Source: Hemibagrus wyckioides
Taxonomy: Eukaryota; Chordata; Actinopteri; Siluriformes; Bagridae
Length of the DNA: 64,000 bases
Reading direction: 5' to 3'
NCBI RefSeq assembly: GCF_019097595.1
Contig: NC_080735.1
Location: 13,021,417 to 13,085,416 of the forward strand
Both the position numbers and the translations under genes were made by a program. Below, piece after piece: positions 11,881 to 25,069 of this stretch (the stretch's first letter is position 1; every line of letters starts with the position of its first letter). Below the pieces are notes generated by a model. The model saw nothing but the letters and a program-made list of their open reading frames with translations. It was not told the DNA's origin and did not search any database.

Positions 11881-13930
11881 GTGGAAAATGTCTGTGTCCA
11901 AACACACCTGCTTTATCAAATAGAGTTGAACAAAGGAATGTCTAAAAGCTCTCAGAACAAGTTTCTAGGCTGTATGACTTCTAAGCTGAATGACTGTATT
12001 TTGTTGATTTTCAACTTCCTACTGCAGGGTTCAGTAAATGATAGCCTATAGTGCAAGTCAAGTGTGATAGCCTCTCGACTTGCCATCCTGCAACATCAAA
12101 ATCTATGGTTCCAAGCCACTGCTGATCATAACCATGCTGGTTGTTATGTAATCTAGTAAGTCATTTTCTCATCTAAATTTCTAAACCATTCTTTTTTTGT
12201 CCATTTTTAATATACTCATTTACTCAATATACAGGAAAAAAGCTACACGATGTGGACTAGAAATGAAAAGAGCTGACTGCCAAATGCCATATGGCCAGGG
12301 GCGATGTGGAGTCTGTCTGTTTGTGGTGTCTAAAGCCGCTAATCTTGTTTTTGCTCTCTTCTGACAGTGCTGCAAATTAGCGCTGACATGCTAACAACAC
12401 ATATGAAACGCTCTTTAGCCCCCAAAGTCAAACCACACTGACTCATGATGACCTCAGCGCTCTCTCTTTCTCTCTGTCTCTCTGACTCTCTCTCTTTCTC
12501 TCTCCCTGGGGCCACATTAGCCATCAATAACATCCTCCCTCTCTCCACCCTCTCTCCTCCATCACTCCCCTCTTCTCTCTTCCACCAGGAGACTACCCCA
12601 GACCCCTACTCTTTTCCTTTTGAGGATAAAGGGCAAAGGGAGAAGGGGAGCCTGCCGAGGCTGAGAGTGAGGCCTCTCAGCTGGGTGGCCCTCCTTCAAA
12701 CCCTTCCTCTTCTTCCTCCAGTCTCCAAGAGCCATAAATGAGGTCATCCAGTCCATTTCCTTTTCAGGCCGACAGCCAGCTGCGTTCAAAGTCTTAGCCT
12801 ACCATACCTGGCCTTTCCTTTTCAGCCAGTCCGCACACACATACACATCTCTCACCCGTTCTCATCCCTCATTAATGGTTGAATAAGGTACCTTGGCTGG
12901 CTGTTAAGATGCTTTTCACCACACACCAGAATAAGGAGGGGAAAAAAATAGGAAACAGGAATGGAAAGGTGGAAGGTATGAGAGAATGATTAACTGCTTC
13001 AGACTTAAATTGAATTAAAAGCAAGAAATTGCTCTTCCAATACATTAATATACAGCAATAATCTTGCACATATTCGAACAATCAAGCAATCTGGCTCGTG
13101 CGAATAATGATATAAAAATGATATGAACTCTAGCCCTGCCCCTTTAACCTTTTCAAACTAATTCTACAGTCATTCAAGCTGTTGCAAATTTGCCATGTTG
13201 CTAAATTCACTCTATTAAAAAAAATGTATGTAAGTATGTATAGTATAACTAAATAAATTCCACTCATATTTACAGGTTGTACAATGAATTTAGACGTCTC
13301 AAACATGAATATGACAATTTAAGGATATTTTTAATTGGAAATGCATATCCAAGTCTGACTGATTGATATTTCCATAGATGAAACAAATTCATAGTTTAGA
13401 AACCTTTTTAACTTGAACCTCTTTAGCTCCCTTTTTCCCCCCCTTAAAATGTAAGTTTTAAATATAAAAACACCAAAGCTAGAACCAATCATCAGTCCAT
13501 ACATAAGTACAAGCTTTCATACACCGCTCTTAACCGTTTTCATGCATACACATAACATATATAATCATGACATGCTGCTATTCCACAATGGAATCATGTA
13601 TTAAAATAATAGTCATAAAAAATTCATATAACAAGAAAATAGATCTGCAAGGTCGACATCAACGAGAACTAATCATTTAGGTCTATGCTCTCAAGTCCCA
13701 TCACTTTGCTAATTTGATTTCGTCTGCAGTGGTGGCCGCCTCCTTCCTCCCCACCCCTCCCTGACATTTCGGGAACTTTCTAATGCTTTCCCCTCCCTCC
13801 GTGCATCCTTCTTCTAACAAACTGCTTTCTCTCCTCAGAAGAGGTCTTCAGGTGTCTGTTCCTAGCCTAGTACACTGTGACCCACCTTAGAGAAATTTCA
13901 AGACCCCTCCGCTTCTGGAGGTTGGGCTGT
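11881..13930. other. Intergenic; pyrimidine-rich tract and two weak islands
   Basis: 12260-12450 is non-repetitive, with GCTAATC and AAATTAGCGC words. 12455-12600 is CT-rich. 13660-13740 contains ACTAATCATTTAG and GCTAATTTGATTTCG. All are compositional candidates only. No exon is supported. Confidence 0.35.
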
Positions 13931-13936
13931 AGTGGG

Positions 13937-13938
<2 letters not shown>

Positions 13939-13969
<31 letters not shown>
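13939..13969. repeat. (GA)n microsatellite
   Basis: GA array followed by an A-rich run. Confidence 0.9.
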
Positions 13970-13971
<2 letters not shown>

Positions 13972-14499
13972 AGAAAAAAACGTAGAGAGATTTTTCGTTC
14001 ATCTGGTCCCCTCTCTGCAGGATGACGATGGATCGAAGAGGGCATCTCTCATCTTCTGCCTCTCCCAGCTCCTCCAATACACACACCTCTTCACACCTTC
14101 CTCATCTTCAGCCTTGCCTTCGAATCACGCCAGCGTTCCGAGCTGCACAAGATAGACAAAGTTCCATCGGGAAAGATGCATCCTTTCTCGCTCACTCCGG
14201 AGCTCTAACCTGATCCCGCCCAGACCCCGGTCTCTTTAGGCAATGGAGTGGTTTATTTAATTTTCCACTATAATGGCGAACTCTCTGAATGAAGAGCTGG
14301 TGGTGAAAAAAAAAATGAGGTGAGAGAGAGATGGAGAGAATGTGAGGCAGCATTGATCAACAAAAGAAAAGAGAATGTGAGGCAAGCAAGAAAAAAGAAA
14401 AGAGTGAGCCCAGAGAAACAAAAGCTAAAAGCTACCACTATTTTGATTCACCCAGTACCTCCCGCCTCCCCTATTTTTTTTTTTTTTTTTTTAAATTAC

Positions 14500-14970
14500 A
14501 TCCAAAGTGTGATATCTATTGTGGTGGGAAATGACAGCGAACAATGTAAGCAGGGTCTTGGCAATTTTCACAGGGGCTTATTCACGCAGGGCCAACTGCT
14601 GCTGTACATTCAAGCCCACGAAACGCTTCGATAAAAGGCACATCGGAGGGGGACGATGGGTGCTCATTGTGAGGGACAGTGTAAACAAAAAGGCAGTGGA
14701 GAACAGGCCTGAACCGAGTGAGGGGATAAAAAAAGAGAGCCATGCTTTATTCTCATCCGGATGGGTGTTTTTGGAGGGTGAGCGCATGTTGGTTTTGCCT
14801 GACCGTGGCCCGGCCCTCTGTGATCACGCCAGCGTCAGACTGGGAGGCCGGGACGGAGTATTTAAACCGATGAAAGAGAGGTTTCAGAGCGAGACAGAGA
14901 GAGGATGGTGGAGCACCGTTTTGTTTCATCACCTAGGCCGAAATTGGAATTTATTCCATGGTTTATTTTC
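14500..14970. promoter_or_regulatory. Candidate non-coding island with a long open frame
   Basis: A GC-richer, non-repetitive block. A plus-strand frame of 154 codons (14519-14983) is open across it, but its translation shows no domain, it has no splice or codon-use support, and the opposite strand is also partly open. A conserved regulatory segment seems likelier than an exon. Confidence 0.25.
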
Positions 14971-15110
14971 ATTTAGCAAATAGACCGTTGTTCATGTGTA
15001 TGGAGTAGATTATATTATACTCCGGATACCTCCTTCATTTTTTTTTTTTGCACCATTCCTCTTCAGAATGCTTTCTCAGTCTGAGCTCAGTCTATTCAAG
15101 CAACTCCAAT

Positions 15111-15155
15111 CACACACACACACACACACACACATACACACATACATATACACAC
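15111..15155. repeat. (CA)n microsatellite
   Basis: CA array with CATACA interruptions. A second CA array lies at 15258-15280. Confidence 0.92.
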
Positions 15156-15257
15156 ACTGCTCTACAAGACTGCTGTGTGTCCCATTCATGCACAGACTCC
15201 ACCTGGGAGAAACGCTCAGTGTTTGCACAAGATTATATTCCCCATGGGCAACCATTA

Positions 15258-15280
15258 CACACACACACACACACACACAG
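15258..15280. repeat. (CA)n microsatellite
   Basis: Short pure CA array, 100 bp after the previous one. Confidence 0.9.
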
Positions 15281-15917
15281 CAGCAGCCAAGCCACTATTG
15301 CATCCTCCTAAACAAACAAGCCCAATGCACAGGGAGAAGCAGACATATCATTATAGCACATAATAGAGCCGGGCTCAGACATCAAAAGTCTGTCTGCTGA
15401 GGATGTCAGTCAAAACCGATTATACAAGAGTTTCGTACATATTTACACAAACTCCCAACTCTTTTTTAAAAATTGTTTTTATCAAGATCAAGAGTAAGTA
15501 CGAAGCTTGAGGCTATGTCATGTTAGAAAATGCAATAAAGTCAGACTAACAACATTAATAAACAAGTCATTATCATCAGTTACTAATTTAAAACCACTGA
15601 ACTATTTTCCATTTCCCTTTGGCAGGCGTCCTGTTCCACAACAACTTCAGCAAAGAACCTCATCCTCATGCTAGAACAAATAGGTTAAGTACTATTAAGC
15701 TGTATATAACTGTAAGAGAGGTTAGTACATTGAATTGGAACAGCAACAAAAACAGTATTTTTGTTTACATTTACATCTATTTAGTTTATTTGACAAGGAC
15801 AATGCACATTAATAAACAGAGAGAAAACTGTAAATGAGTTTAGCCCAATAGACAACAGAGTTTTCATCTGTTGTCCATGGCTAGTTCTTATAATGGCAAC
15901 ATAGGGTTAAAATTGAG

Positions 15918-15921
<4 letters not shown>
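15281..15921. other. Intergenic, nothing recognised
   Basis: No gene, RNA or known transposon seen. Confidence 0.5.

Positions 15922-16004
<83 letters not shown>
15922..16004. repeat. (AAT)n microsatellite
   Basis: About 27 uninterrupted AAT units. Confidence 0.97.
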
Positions 16005-16006
<2 letters not shown>

Positions 16007-16351
16007 GTAGCACATAAAAGCCTAATAAAAGTGGAGAAGAACCGATGTTGTAATGAGAATATGCGCTTGACAGTTTTACAGTTCAGGTAAAATAAAGTAC
16101 ATGGGTCTGTAAATTATTTGGCATTGTTGGTTCTCCAAGAGCCATTTTTAAATTTTATTCCTCAGTGAAACAAAGGATAAAAATAATAAGATGTGGTATT
16201 TCATTTCACTGATGATATTATATGTTGGTATATTTTTTTATATTGTGTTTAACAGAGTTGCAAATGTTAGTAGAGGTCATGGCTAATGCTGGGAAAATGC
16301 AAAGCTGGAGTTCACTGATTTGTTTCCTAGAATCGTGCAGTACTTTAGTAG

Positions 16352-16464
<113 letters not shown>

Positions 16465-16709
16465 ATATCTAATACAACTGAATCAAATGTGCTACTACAC
16501 CAATTGATTTAAAAAAGCTATTATAGTCATCCTAAAATTTCTATTTCTATGTTTTTATCAGTGTGTCTATGTTGTTTTAGGTTTTGTTATTTAAAAAAGC
16601 TGATATTATTAATACCCTTTATTCAAACTTTTATTCAAATTTTATTCAAATATTATTATTATTGAAAAGCAAAAAGACAATTCATAAAATTTGAATCACA
16701 AAATAAAAA

Positions 16710-16793
16710 GAGCGTGATTCAACATGATTTGTTTTTTTTTTTTAGCTAATTAACTGTTGGCTAATTTATAATCTAACGTTTGATGCAGCCAAA

Positions 16794-16805
<12 letters not shown>
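16710..16805 (+). repeat. Copy A of a local direct repeat, about 90 bp
   Basis: Aligns in order with 17800-17885: GAGCGxxATTC, GATTTGTT, AGCTAATTAACTGTTGG, ATAATCTAACxTxxGATGC, AAATAAATAAAT. Identity by eye is about three quarters. The core carries a TAATTA homeodomain-type word. The copy ends in an AAAT microsatellite (16791-16834). Confidence 0.7.
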
Positions 16806-16832
<27 letters not shown>

Positions 16833-16834
16833 AT
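16791..16834. repeat. (AAAT)n microsatellite
   Basis: Eleven AAAT units that grow out of the end of the 16710 repeat copy. Confidence 0.95.
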
Positions 16835-17799
16835 ATCACATACTCAATATTAGGATTTTATTTTTTATTTGCAGAAGCTGCTCTTCTATCTTTCTTTTTA
16901 TTTTGCTCTTCTACAGTTTTATTTCTTCCCACAATTCTGAGTTGTTTCTGGTGATTAAACAAGCCACCAAACAATCACCATCATCACGTGGTTTCTGCTG
17001 TGAATGCCCTGAACCAGCAACACCACCACCTGATGAAAGTCCAGTCATCACAGAAAGCCCTGGATGTTTTTCTGATTACGTATGCAGCTCTTCACCAGTC
17101 TTTATTAAGCTTTAGTGGTCCCACAATGAGGGGAACAAAACCAGGGCATTTGACACAGTGCTGTCACAGCAAAGCAGGAGAGACACCCAGCATGCAGCAG
17201 AAGAGACAGTTCAGCTCAGGAACAAGAGGAAATACGAGGAACGTCAGACCTCTAAAACAGCTCTCAAAGGTTAAATCTACATAGTTCAAGAAAACATCTG
17301 TCTCTATTACTTAACTAATATTTCAATATCATTATTATATCTCACTGATATATCATTATTAAGTATAACCCTTCAATAAATAGTTGCTTACTTGACTTTA
17401 TCACCTGAATTTGAACAAAATGCCAAATATGTTGCATAAGAATTTCAGGTAAAACAATACCATTCCCAGTCCAGTTACCATGACTAACTCAGACATTAAA
17501 AAAGCCCTATTTGGACGGGATTAGATTTCATAGGGGCCTGGGGGTAATTCCTCCATTTTCTTGTGTTACACTGTGATTTTATTTTCAGCCAGGGATCCTC
17601 CACTCAGAGAATTACACAGCAAATAGCCGACTGTTTCTGGACTCACTCTGTGTTAGTCTGATCATTTTAATCCCATCCGAATCCACACTTCAGTGATTTT
17701 ACAGGCAGATGCTTTTATTTTTTTCACAATGGAAAAAATGTTTCTCCTCAGACGACACACATAGCTACATGAAACGCTTCTGATATCAGATAATTAGAA
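16835..17799. other. Intergenic between the two repeat copies
   Basis: 16980-17280 is open on the plus strand in two frames but lacks any domain. 17500-17730 is non-repetitive and could be regulatory. Nothing is firmly supported. Confidence 0.35.
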
Positions 17800-17885
17800 G
17801 AGCGCAATCGTACAGGATTTGTTGTCTCGCTAATTAGCTGTTGGTTCGTTTAGAATCTAATATGAGATGCGGCGAAATAAATAAA
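17800..17885 (+). repeat. Copy B of the local direct repeat
   Basis: Same orientation as 16710-16805 and 1.09 kb from it. This copy keeps GCTAATTAGCTGTTGG and GATGCGGCGAAATAAATAAA. Differences are scattered substitutions and a short gap where copy A has a T-run, so the duplication is old. Confidence 0.7.
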
Positions 17886-19098
17886 TAACCAAACAGTCAA
17901 ACACATAAATAAAAAGCAAAGCATCCGATAATGTTCAAAACTGCTCATGTGTTTGTAATGCATGTGTGATATTACTTTCCAGGATCGCAAGAAAAAAAAC
18001 AATTTAACACAAAACTTGCTTATCCTACGATATCTTAAGTCCCATGGACATGAGAGATTTATCAACAAATCCTCAGATCCTTAGCTTGTGACTGTAAGTG
18101 CTGACGTTTAGCTTTATTATTCACTAAATGCAGCCTAAAACCAATTCACTGTTTGTTTAATTCTAGTTAAATAAATCTAGCAAAGTAGGATCATGTGATA
18201 TTTAAATGTAGCCTAGAAATGGGAAAAGAAAGAGTTAAAGTACAAACTGTTGACAATAAATGTTCGAAAAGTGCCAGAGTCGGCATTATAATAGCTAGCT
18301 GTGTTAGCTAGAATGTAGCCTAGATAGCTAATGGTAGCTAAAGGGACAGTAAAAACATTTTATGTGTCATTTTTATGGCGGACTTTTGTCTTATGTTGCC
18401 ATGGCAACTCCAATTTTGAAATCATTTTTTTAATCAGTTACTATTTACTCCATTAAAATAAACTTTAAAATTCTGATATTTGGATGCATTTATCTTTTTG
18501 TTTCCGCTCATGTAAAGCTATCAATTTGTCCCAGTGGTGTGAATAAGCATCTGTTTAAGATCCTAAAAGGAGGTATATGAAAGAGAAAGCAGCTGACCCA
18601 CTAATATCCAGGGTCCCTGGGCAGAAATATGTAACATGACCAAGGTCTTGCCATACATTAATAATGCACCTTTTGATTTCCTAAGGGGTTCCCAGTTCTA
18701 CTCAAATGGCTTCTTGCGCACTATGGGGTTAATATGAGGTTAGTAAAGTGGGGGGGGGGTGCAACAGGTGGAGGATATCGGCAGTGTATCGTATGATTCT
18801 GTAGTGCTCACCAGTGCATTGCCGGGGTCTTTCGATTTGGACAAGGCTGACTGGCCAGATATAAACTGCCCAGTGTTTGTTAACTTTGACATATGCTAGA
18901 CTACAGAGCAGTGTCTTTTGCAGGAACCTTCTTTAGAACATAGGAGAATATACTAACCTACTGTTTCTTCACACTCTCATCAAGCTTCTGTGACTGTACA
19001 GTGTTCGGGTTCCAACAAGATGTCGGTCAAGTGGTTGGTCAATGACACAGAGCATTCATGTGCTTCCAAATGGTTTTGTATTATGAATACAGAATCAT

Positions 19099-19099
<1 letters not shown>
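17886..19099. other. Intergenic; weak island at 18590-18740
   Basis: 18590-18740 is non-repetitive, with CATTAATAATGCACCTTTTG. 18290-18350 holds repeated TAGCTA words. No gene is supported. Confidence 0.35.
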
Positions 19100-19144
<45 letters not shown>

Positions 19145-19226
19145 CTTTCTCTATTTTTCTTTTTCTCTCTGTCTCTGTCTCTCTCTTTCTCTCTCTCACT
19201 TTCTCTGTCTGTCTCTCTCTCTCTGT
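19100..19226. repeat. (CT)n microsatellite and degenerate CT-rich tract
   Basis: A pure CT array to about 19141, then TTTCT/CTGT-interrupted CT-rich sequence. Leucine-serine frames across it are artefacts. Confidence 0.93.
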
Positions 19227-19601
19227 CACAAAGGATCCCAGTTTAGGCTCAAGGAGAATTTCTCAACACTGTTATTCTAAAAATGAAGGTTTTCATATAA
19301 ACACATTTGTTGATGAAGAATGGACTTGGCTGGCATCACAGATAAACACCCAGACAGAGCTGAGCTACTGTAGCTAATTTCAGGTTTCTTTCCAGCAATG
19401 AGAACTCAGAATTAAATGATTAAGAATGATTCTTAGTGCCTATCTAAACCGTGAGGTCCAGCTTTAAAATAGATAACAGTTTTCATAGGTAGGTATTCAA
19501 TGATATCAGATAATTTTTTAAAAATAATTTTTACATTTTTAAAAAATCCATAGGGAAAACACCATTTTTTTATTTGAAAATTGATCATTATTTTTATTGG
19601 T

Positions 19602-19603
<2 letters not shown>

Positions 19604-19646
<43 letters not shown>
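19604..19646. repeat. (AAT)n microsatellite
   Basis: Uninterrupted AAT array. Confidence 0.95.
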
Positions 19647-19648
<2 letters not shown>

Positions 19649-20059
19649 TCGAAAGCACTAAACTCCTGCTATTTAGAACACAATAATAATCAGAAAGTAA
19701 ATCATCTAGCTAGAATAGTAATTGTCTAATTAAATGGATTTAAGTCTTTCTAATTAATGGATTATGGCTTTAATTTTGTAATTTTGTTTTTATGCCCATT
19801 TTTTATTTCAACACATCAGTCAACAGATCACTTCGTACAGTAGTGTTTCCCAATTCTAAAGGTTATTATGCTGTACATACAAAGGAAATGAATCCAAAAG
19901 AGACGATGAAGATGATAACGATGATGATGATGACAGTTTTACAACTTGGTGATTGGCTATGTTTTTTTGTTTGTTGTTGTTTTGTTTTGTTTTGTTTTGT
20001 TAATTGCAGGATGGCATCATCTTACATTCTGCCTTAAATCTATCATTTAAAAAAAATAC

Positions 20060-20590
20060 ATTTTACATTTAACTAATCGGCATTTGGCAGATGTCTTTCG
20101 TTTTCCAGAGTGACTTACAGAAGTGCGGTAATGTCTCTATCAGTGAATATGTCCTGATATTGGTAAGAAGCAAGTTTTCTATAGCAAGAAAAGTACACTT
20201 ACAACACAGGTGCTAGTTTAAGTACTTTATAAAGTGGTGGGTTTTTAGGTGTTGTTCCAAGATAACCAGTGACTCAGCTGTTTGGACATCTAAAAGAAGT
20301 TCATTCCACCACCAAGGTGCCAGAACAGAGAAGAGGCTTGATGCTGGTCTTCATCGTACCCTGAGAGATGGTGGGATCAGTCGGTCAGGCGATGCTGGAG
20401 GAGCAGAGGGAGCATGGTGCAGTGTGGGATGTGATAAGTGCTTTTAGATAAGTGAGTGCTGGTCCCTTTTTGGCTTTGTAGGCAAGCATCAGTGTTTTAT
20501 ATCTGATGCGGGCAGCTGCAGGAAGATAGTGGAGGGAGAGTAGCAGTGGGGTGGTGTAGGAGAACTGGTGTGGGAAGGTTGAAAACAAGT
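20060..20590 (-). mobile_element. 3' fragment of an L2-like LINE
   Basis: On the minus strand, 20588-20385 translates to a segment containing LHYLPAAARIRYKTLMLAYK followed by AxxGPAxTYL. This is the well-known conserved end of L2/CR1-type reverse-transcriptase ORF2 proteins (typically LHWLPVxxRIxFKxLxLxYK). It continues into a 3' tail ending GTAAGTCACTCTGGA, then GACATCTGCCAAATGCC, the L2-type tail word. The 5' part is absent, as expected from 5'-truncated retrotransposition. Confidence 0.75.
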
Positions 20591-22260
20591 CATGCAGGTT
20601 GAATGGTGCTCAGAAGCAAGGCACTGAACAAGCACCTGGGTAGGTTTGTATTTGTATCCACCTCTCATAACATGTGTTGTTGTGTGTGTTGCTCGCTCTA
20701 ATTGTTTATAGATTAGCAGCTAATTCACATGGGCATATGATCCACGTGATCTAAAACCAATAAACAGGATCAACAGATTTTAAAAAAAAAAAAGATCGCT
20801 ATGTAACAAAGACAAAACATGGTATGGATGGAGTTACCAGTGTCACTGCTTTATAACGTTTTCCATCACAGGAAAATCTTCAGGACGGAGGACTTTCTGG
20901 TTTCTCTGTAAAAGGACAAGCTGGGGTTTTATTGTTTCGCTTTCTTTTTAAATTCATGATTAAGAAAAGAGAAATGAAACCCTTCAGATGTGCTGATATT
21001 GGGATCAACTTTAACCCTCATCAACACTACCACCTCAGGATGCCACCTCAGGATTACAATTTTTAAGTCAGTCGATGGAATTATCAATGAGTGAGTCACG
21101 TGCTTACGTTTTTGTCTGCTGTTGTTGTTGTTGGATAATTGTGGAGGAAGAAAGTTCAGCATCACTGAGACTAAATGCATATATTTCATGAAAAAGTGAA
21201 TGGGTGGACCTTTTGAGAACGAGAGAGAGATAGAGAGAGAAGGGAAGAGTGTGTGTGTGTGTATTAGGCAGTGAGAGTAGCAGAGTGGTGGGGTTGCAGT
21301 GAGTGTTGTCTGTAATCGTTGTGATTATAGCCTTTACATCCTCTTCACCCTCTGAAGCTGTGAGAGTCGAAAGAAAATTGAGACCCTCCCCAGTCTGAGA
21401 TGAAGACCCTATTTTATCCCATTTCTCTCGCGCTTTCTCATTCTTATTGAAACACACTGATGCACAACAGTGCATTTGTGGTCCTGCCAAGGATCAAGTC
21501 TTATGCATATTATCTACTAAAGTGTGGGGAGTCTGTCTCTATCTCTCACTCAGACAAAATCACACGGACAACCGTGCAGCAACACACCTCTCGCTATTCA
21601 CACAGCTCTTTTTTATTGGATCTGCCAAACCACAGGCCTCGCCGCATTACAAAGCCCTTCCACAAACTCTGAGAAGCCCGCTAAGTGCTTGACCCTGCCA
21701 CAAAACCACAAGGATGTCCGTGTAGAGCAACCCTATCATCTTTACATTCATCCGACTGGAGATAAAATTACACATCCTGTTTACTTTAGATCTCGTGCAA
21801 GAATTCTAGCAAACACACACTTTACTTACGGTTCATACTACCAAAAAAAAGTTGTGAGAAAAACTAAGGTCACTGTAGCCATGTCCAGGTTTACTGGAAT
21901 TATTACTGGAGAATTTTTCTCTTTCATTCACTGCTATCTATCACATCTAGAAAGTTGAGCTGTAGGACATGGATGAGGCTGCTGAAGCTCTAATCTAGGG
22001 CCTGTTTTACCTTCAAGACTAAGGAAAGCCGGCAACTTCTGAAGTTTTGACAGGATGTTGGCACTTACGAAGACAAACATTAGGCTTCAATCAGAACACA
22101 TCAGAAACAACATGCAAGGAAATGTGATATCCTACTCAACACTTGTCTTATCTAGCTGACAAGCCAAACGTTTTCTGAGAATTTAAAACAAAAAAAGATG
22201 ATATGAATGAGTGAAAAATATTGAGAAATAATGTTATTAATAGTTATTTATATTATTTGC
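20591..22260. other. Intergenic, nothing firm
   Basis: Plus- and minus-strand frames of 80-144 codons at 21104-21958 lack domains and overlap each other. 21224-21262 has GA- and GT-rich stretches. No transposon recognised. Confidence 0.4.
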
Positions 22261-22264
22261 TTTT

Positions 22265-22700
22265 TTTATACAGAAGGATGACAACGGCATTTTATTCTAA
22301 GCCCACTAATAAAAAATGCCTGGCCCTCTATCCATAAATATCCATTGCTTACTAAACAGCTCATTTTCGGCAAACCCCAAAGAAAATGATGTTTATTTAC
22401 TTCTGGCCAATCAGAAATACACCTTCGCACATGATCCAGAAGATATTTCTGATCTGGACCGAAGTGTTGCATTCTATGAAAAAGCCAATCCTGGAGAGGC
22501 TGAGGAAAATATATCTCGCTGGAGATCAAAGTGTGGCGTAATTGGATGTAGCACGGTGTTTCTTTCTTCTAAAAAACACACCCAAGCAGACAGCTAGAGC
22601 TTCACCGCAAAAATTAGCTGCAGCCACAGAACGTTCCAGAAACCCGTCGCGTCTGAGACATTCCTCTGCATAGTTCGGGCTAATGATCTGTGCTGAATTT
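22265..22700. promoter_or_regulatory. Candidate non-coding island, both strands open
   Basis: A non-repetitive block with a polypyrimidine-CAG acceptor-like word at 22260-22273. Frames of 93 codons (plus) and 87 codons (minus) are open, but the reading frame after the CAG hits stops and no donor site or domain is seen. A conserved segment is possible; an exon is not supported. Confidence 0.2.
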
Positions 22701-23019
22701 TGGACTGGAAAGACACGGCGCCTGCACATGCCAAGCGTTTCGAGGCATAACCAAGTGCTAAGCTACTCAGGTTTGCATCAGACGAGCCTGAGGCGAGTCC
22801 TTCATCTTTCCTGTGAGCGCAGATCCCTGCAGCTCAGAGATCAGTGATTATTCTGCCTCGACAAAAGCCAACCGTCTTCAAAGTGAGACGCATCCGTATG
22901 AGAGGTTTGAATGAGGCTGTAATGAGTAATCTGGGACAGGAAGGAGAGCTAAGCTTGTACACGGTTTGGAGGATGACTGGGAAGATTACGGCACTAACAC
23001 TACTGCTGGAGGCAATGCA

Positions 23020-23020
<1 letters not shown>

Positions 23021-23058
<38 letters not shown>
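23021..23058. repeat. (GT)n microsatellite
   Basis: Near-perfect GT array. Confidence 0.95.
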
Positions 23059-23059
<1 letters not shown>

Positions 23060-23188
23060 GTACAAAGACAGGAAATAAATATGGAGAGCAAAAAATAAAG
23101 ACAGCAGGTCCTTCACATCAAACTCATAAGTACAGCTACACACACAGATGAAGCACTCTCACCCCCCCAAACACCTCTGTCTCCATCT

Positions 23189-23227
23189 ACACACACACAC
23201 ATACACACATACACACACACACACACA
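23189..23227. repeat. (CA)n microsatellite
   Basis: CA array with two CATA interruptions, 130 bp from a GT array. The two are inverted relative to each other. Confidence 0.95.
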
Positions 23228-24240
23228 AGGGCCTACGATCCTTTGAACTTCCACTCGACAAAATACTCCATTGAATCAATGAATAATTTGGCCAGGTGTC
23301 TGTAAAGAATGAGGGAAAGAAGATAGATTGGTTGTGCATGGCCAAATCTTTGAGGACGTCTCTGTGTTTAGATAAAAGCCAGTGCAATAGCAGAGAGTGA
23401 GGTAATAAATAGCAAAGAATGTGTATTTACATATCCCGAGAAACAATAAGTTCTTAGATTTTTCCTCAACAATTACCAAGGCTACCGGTGATCTAATAAA
23501 TATTACGTCCACTATAAAAGAGAAATTATCAAAAACTACATTTGAGGAATATAATAAACAATGGAGTCATATCGAGGAAGGATGGGTGACAAACCCGGAA
23601 TAATTGATATTCAGCTATAAAGGTTCGTCCTTTTGGATTTTGACATTTTTTTAATTGGCTGTAAGTAGGCATATTTTTTTTTTAAGCCAGTATATAGTAA
23701 TATCTGACTTCTTTAAGACATCCGCAGCTTTTATTTATATTTTTTTTTATAATTTATGCATTTTTTTTTTTATTTATAATTCATCATTTCTCAATACATT
23801 TACTCACATTTCGAGAGGAAGGCCATGCTTTCAATTTAAATTTGTGGAAATATCATTATCTGTGACAAAGCTATTGAATTCTTTCCGTTTTCACGCTAAC
23901 AATTTCAAATATATGGAATAAATAAACTGCTGTGTAATAACGCAGATATTTTTAGATGTTAGAATGAATGGCTATAGTGTGTAGTGCTTTCCTGAATAAG
24001 GAAATAAACGAGTGTTAAAATACATGATTAGACTATGAGTGTATAGTATTAAGATCTTGAGCTTTCCTCATATGAAACTTTTTTCGTTAAGGTGATTATA
24101 CTTAGACTAATATTTAGAATAAACAACTAAATAATTAGGGAAACAATTATGGTTTTTGTTTGTGTATAGAACAAATGTTTTGAAGGTTTCAGTCTATTTT
24201 ACTATGTTGGGTAAGTAATAAATTATATATAAATAAAAAA
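23228..24240. other. Intergenic AT-rich; possible old repeat
   Basis: A 60-codon plus-strand frame at 23421-23603 has protein-like composition (KEKLSKTTFEEYNKQW near its end) and could be the last piece of a LINE ORF2, but no diagnostic motif is present. The remainder is AT-rich with T-runs. Confidence 0.25.
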
Positions 24241-24267
24241 ATAAAAAAAAATATATATATACATATA

Positions 24268-24270
24268 TAT

Positions 24271-24321
<51 letters not shown>

Positions 24322-24322
24322 T
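24268..24322. repeat. (TTTA)n microsatellite flanked by AT runs
   Basis: About 13 TTTA units between AT dinucleotide runs (24250-24270 and 24321-24332). Confidence 0.93.
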
Positions 24323-24949
24323 ATATATATAAATTTAATGTGTTAATATTTACAGGTGTAACAGAATGAATCATTTAATATACAGAATAATGGATTTCTT
24401 TTTTTTAAAAAATGGCAGGAAAATAGGACCACCATAAGGAAGAAGAAGAAGATGATGAAGGCTTCTCATAAACTGTGTAAAGCTTCAGAAATTGTATGGA
24501 TCAGCACTATAGAAAAACAGCAGCTCTCTGAGCTTAAATGAAAGCAGTGCTTTCTTCATCGCTGCTCTCTGCAAATTAAAAGTTGTGGCATTTGAAATTT
24601 CAAGTTGGAGGATGAGGATTGTTGAAAGGCTGTTGGATGGATGTGGATGTCCTTGGGCTGGGAAATTAGCAATTGTAAGTCTGGGGGAAGTGGGTGAGCA
24701 TGTATGTGTGTGTGAGTGTGTGTAAGGGCTTAGAAACAGAAAGGTTGCACAATGGCCATGACAGGCATATGATTTAATGAAAGAGAATGACTGTTCCATG
24801 AAACTTCACTGGCACTGCCTGAACACAGGGGAGAGGATAAAACACACAGTTAGTAATAAGGTGGATTATTCCAGATGCTGAGAGAAATGTATGGTGTGAT
24901 GTCAGGATACATGTAGTACCATGTAGTGAAAAATGATACATCTCCCTTG

Positions 24950-25069
<120 letters not shown>

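Noticed and set aside
22316..22597. 93-codon plus-strand frame after an acceptor-like TTTTTTTATACAG
   Set aside because: The frames entered from the CAG meet stops quickly, there is no donor or domain, and the reverse strand is equally open.
23421..23603. 60-codon frame resembling a LINE ORF2 end
   Set aside because: Protein-like composition, but no diagnostic reverse-transcriptase motif, so not called as a LINE.
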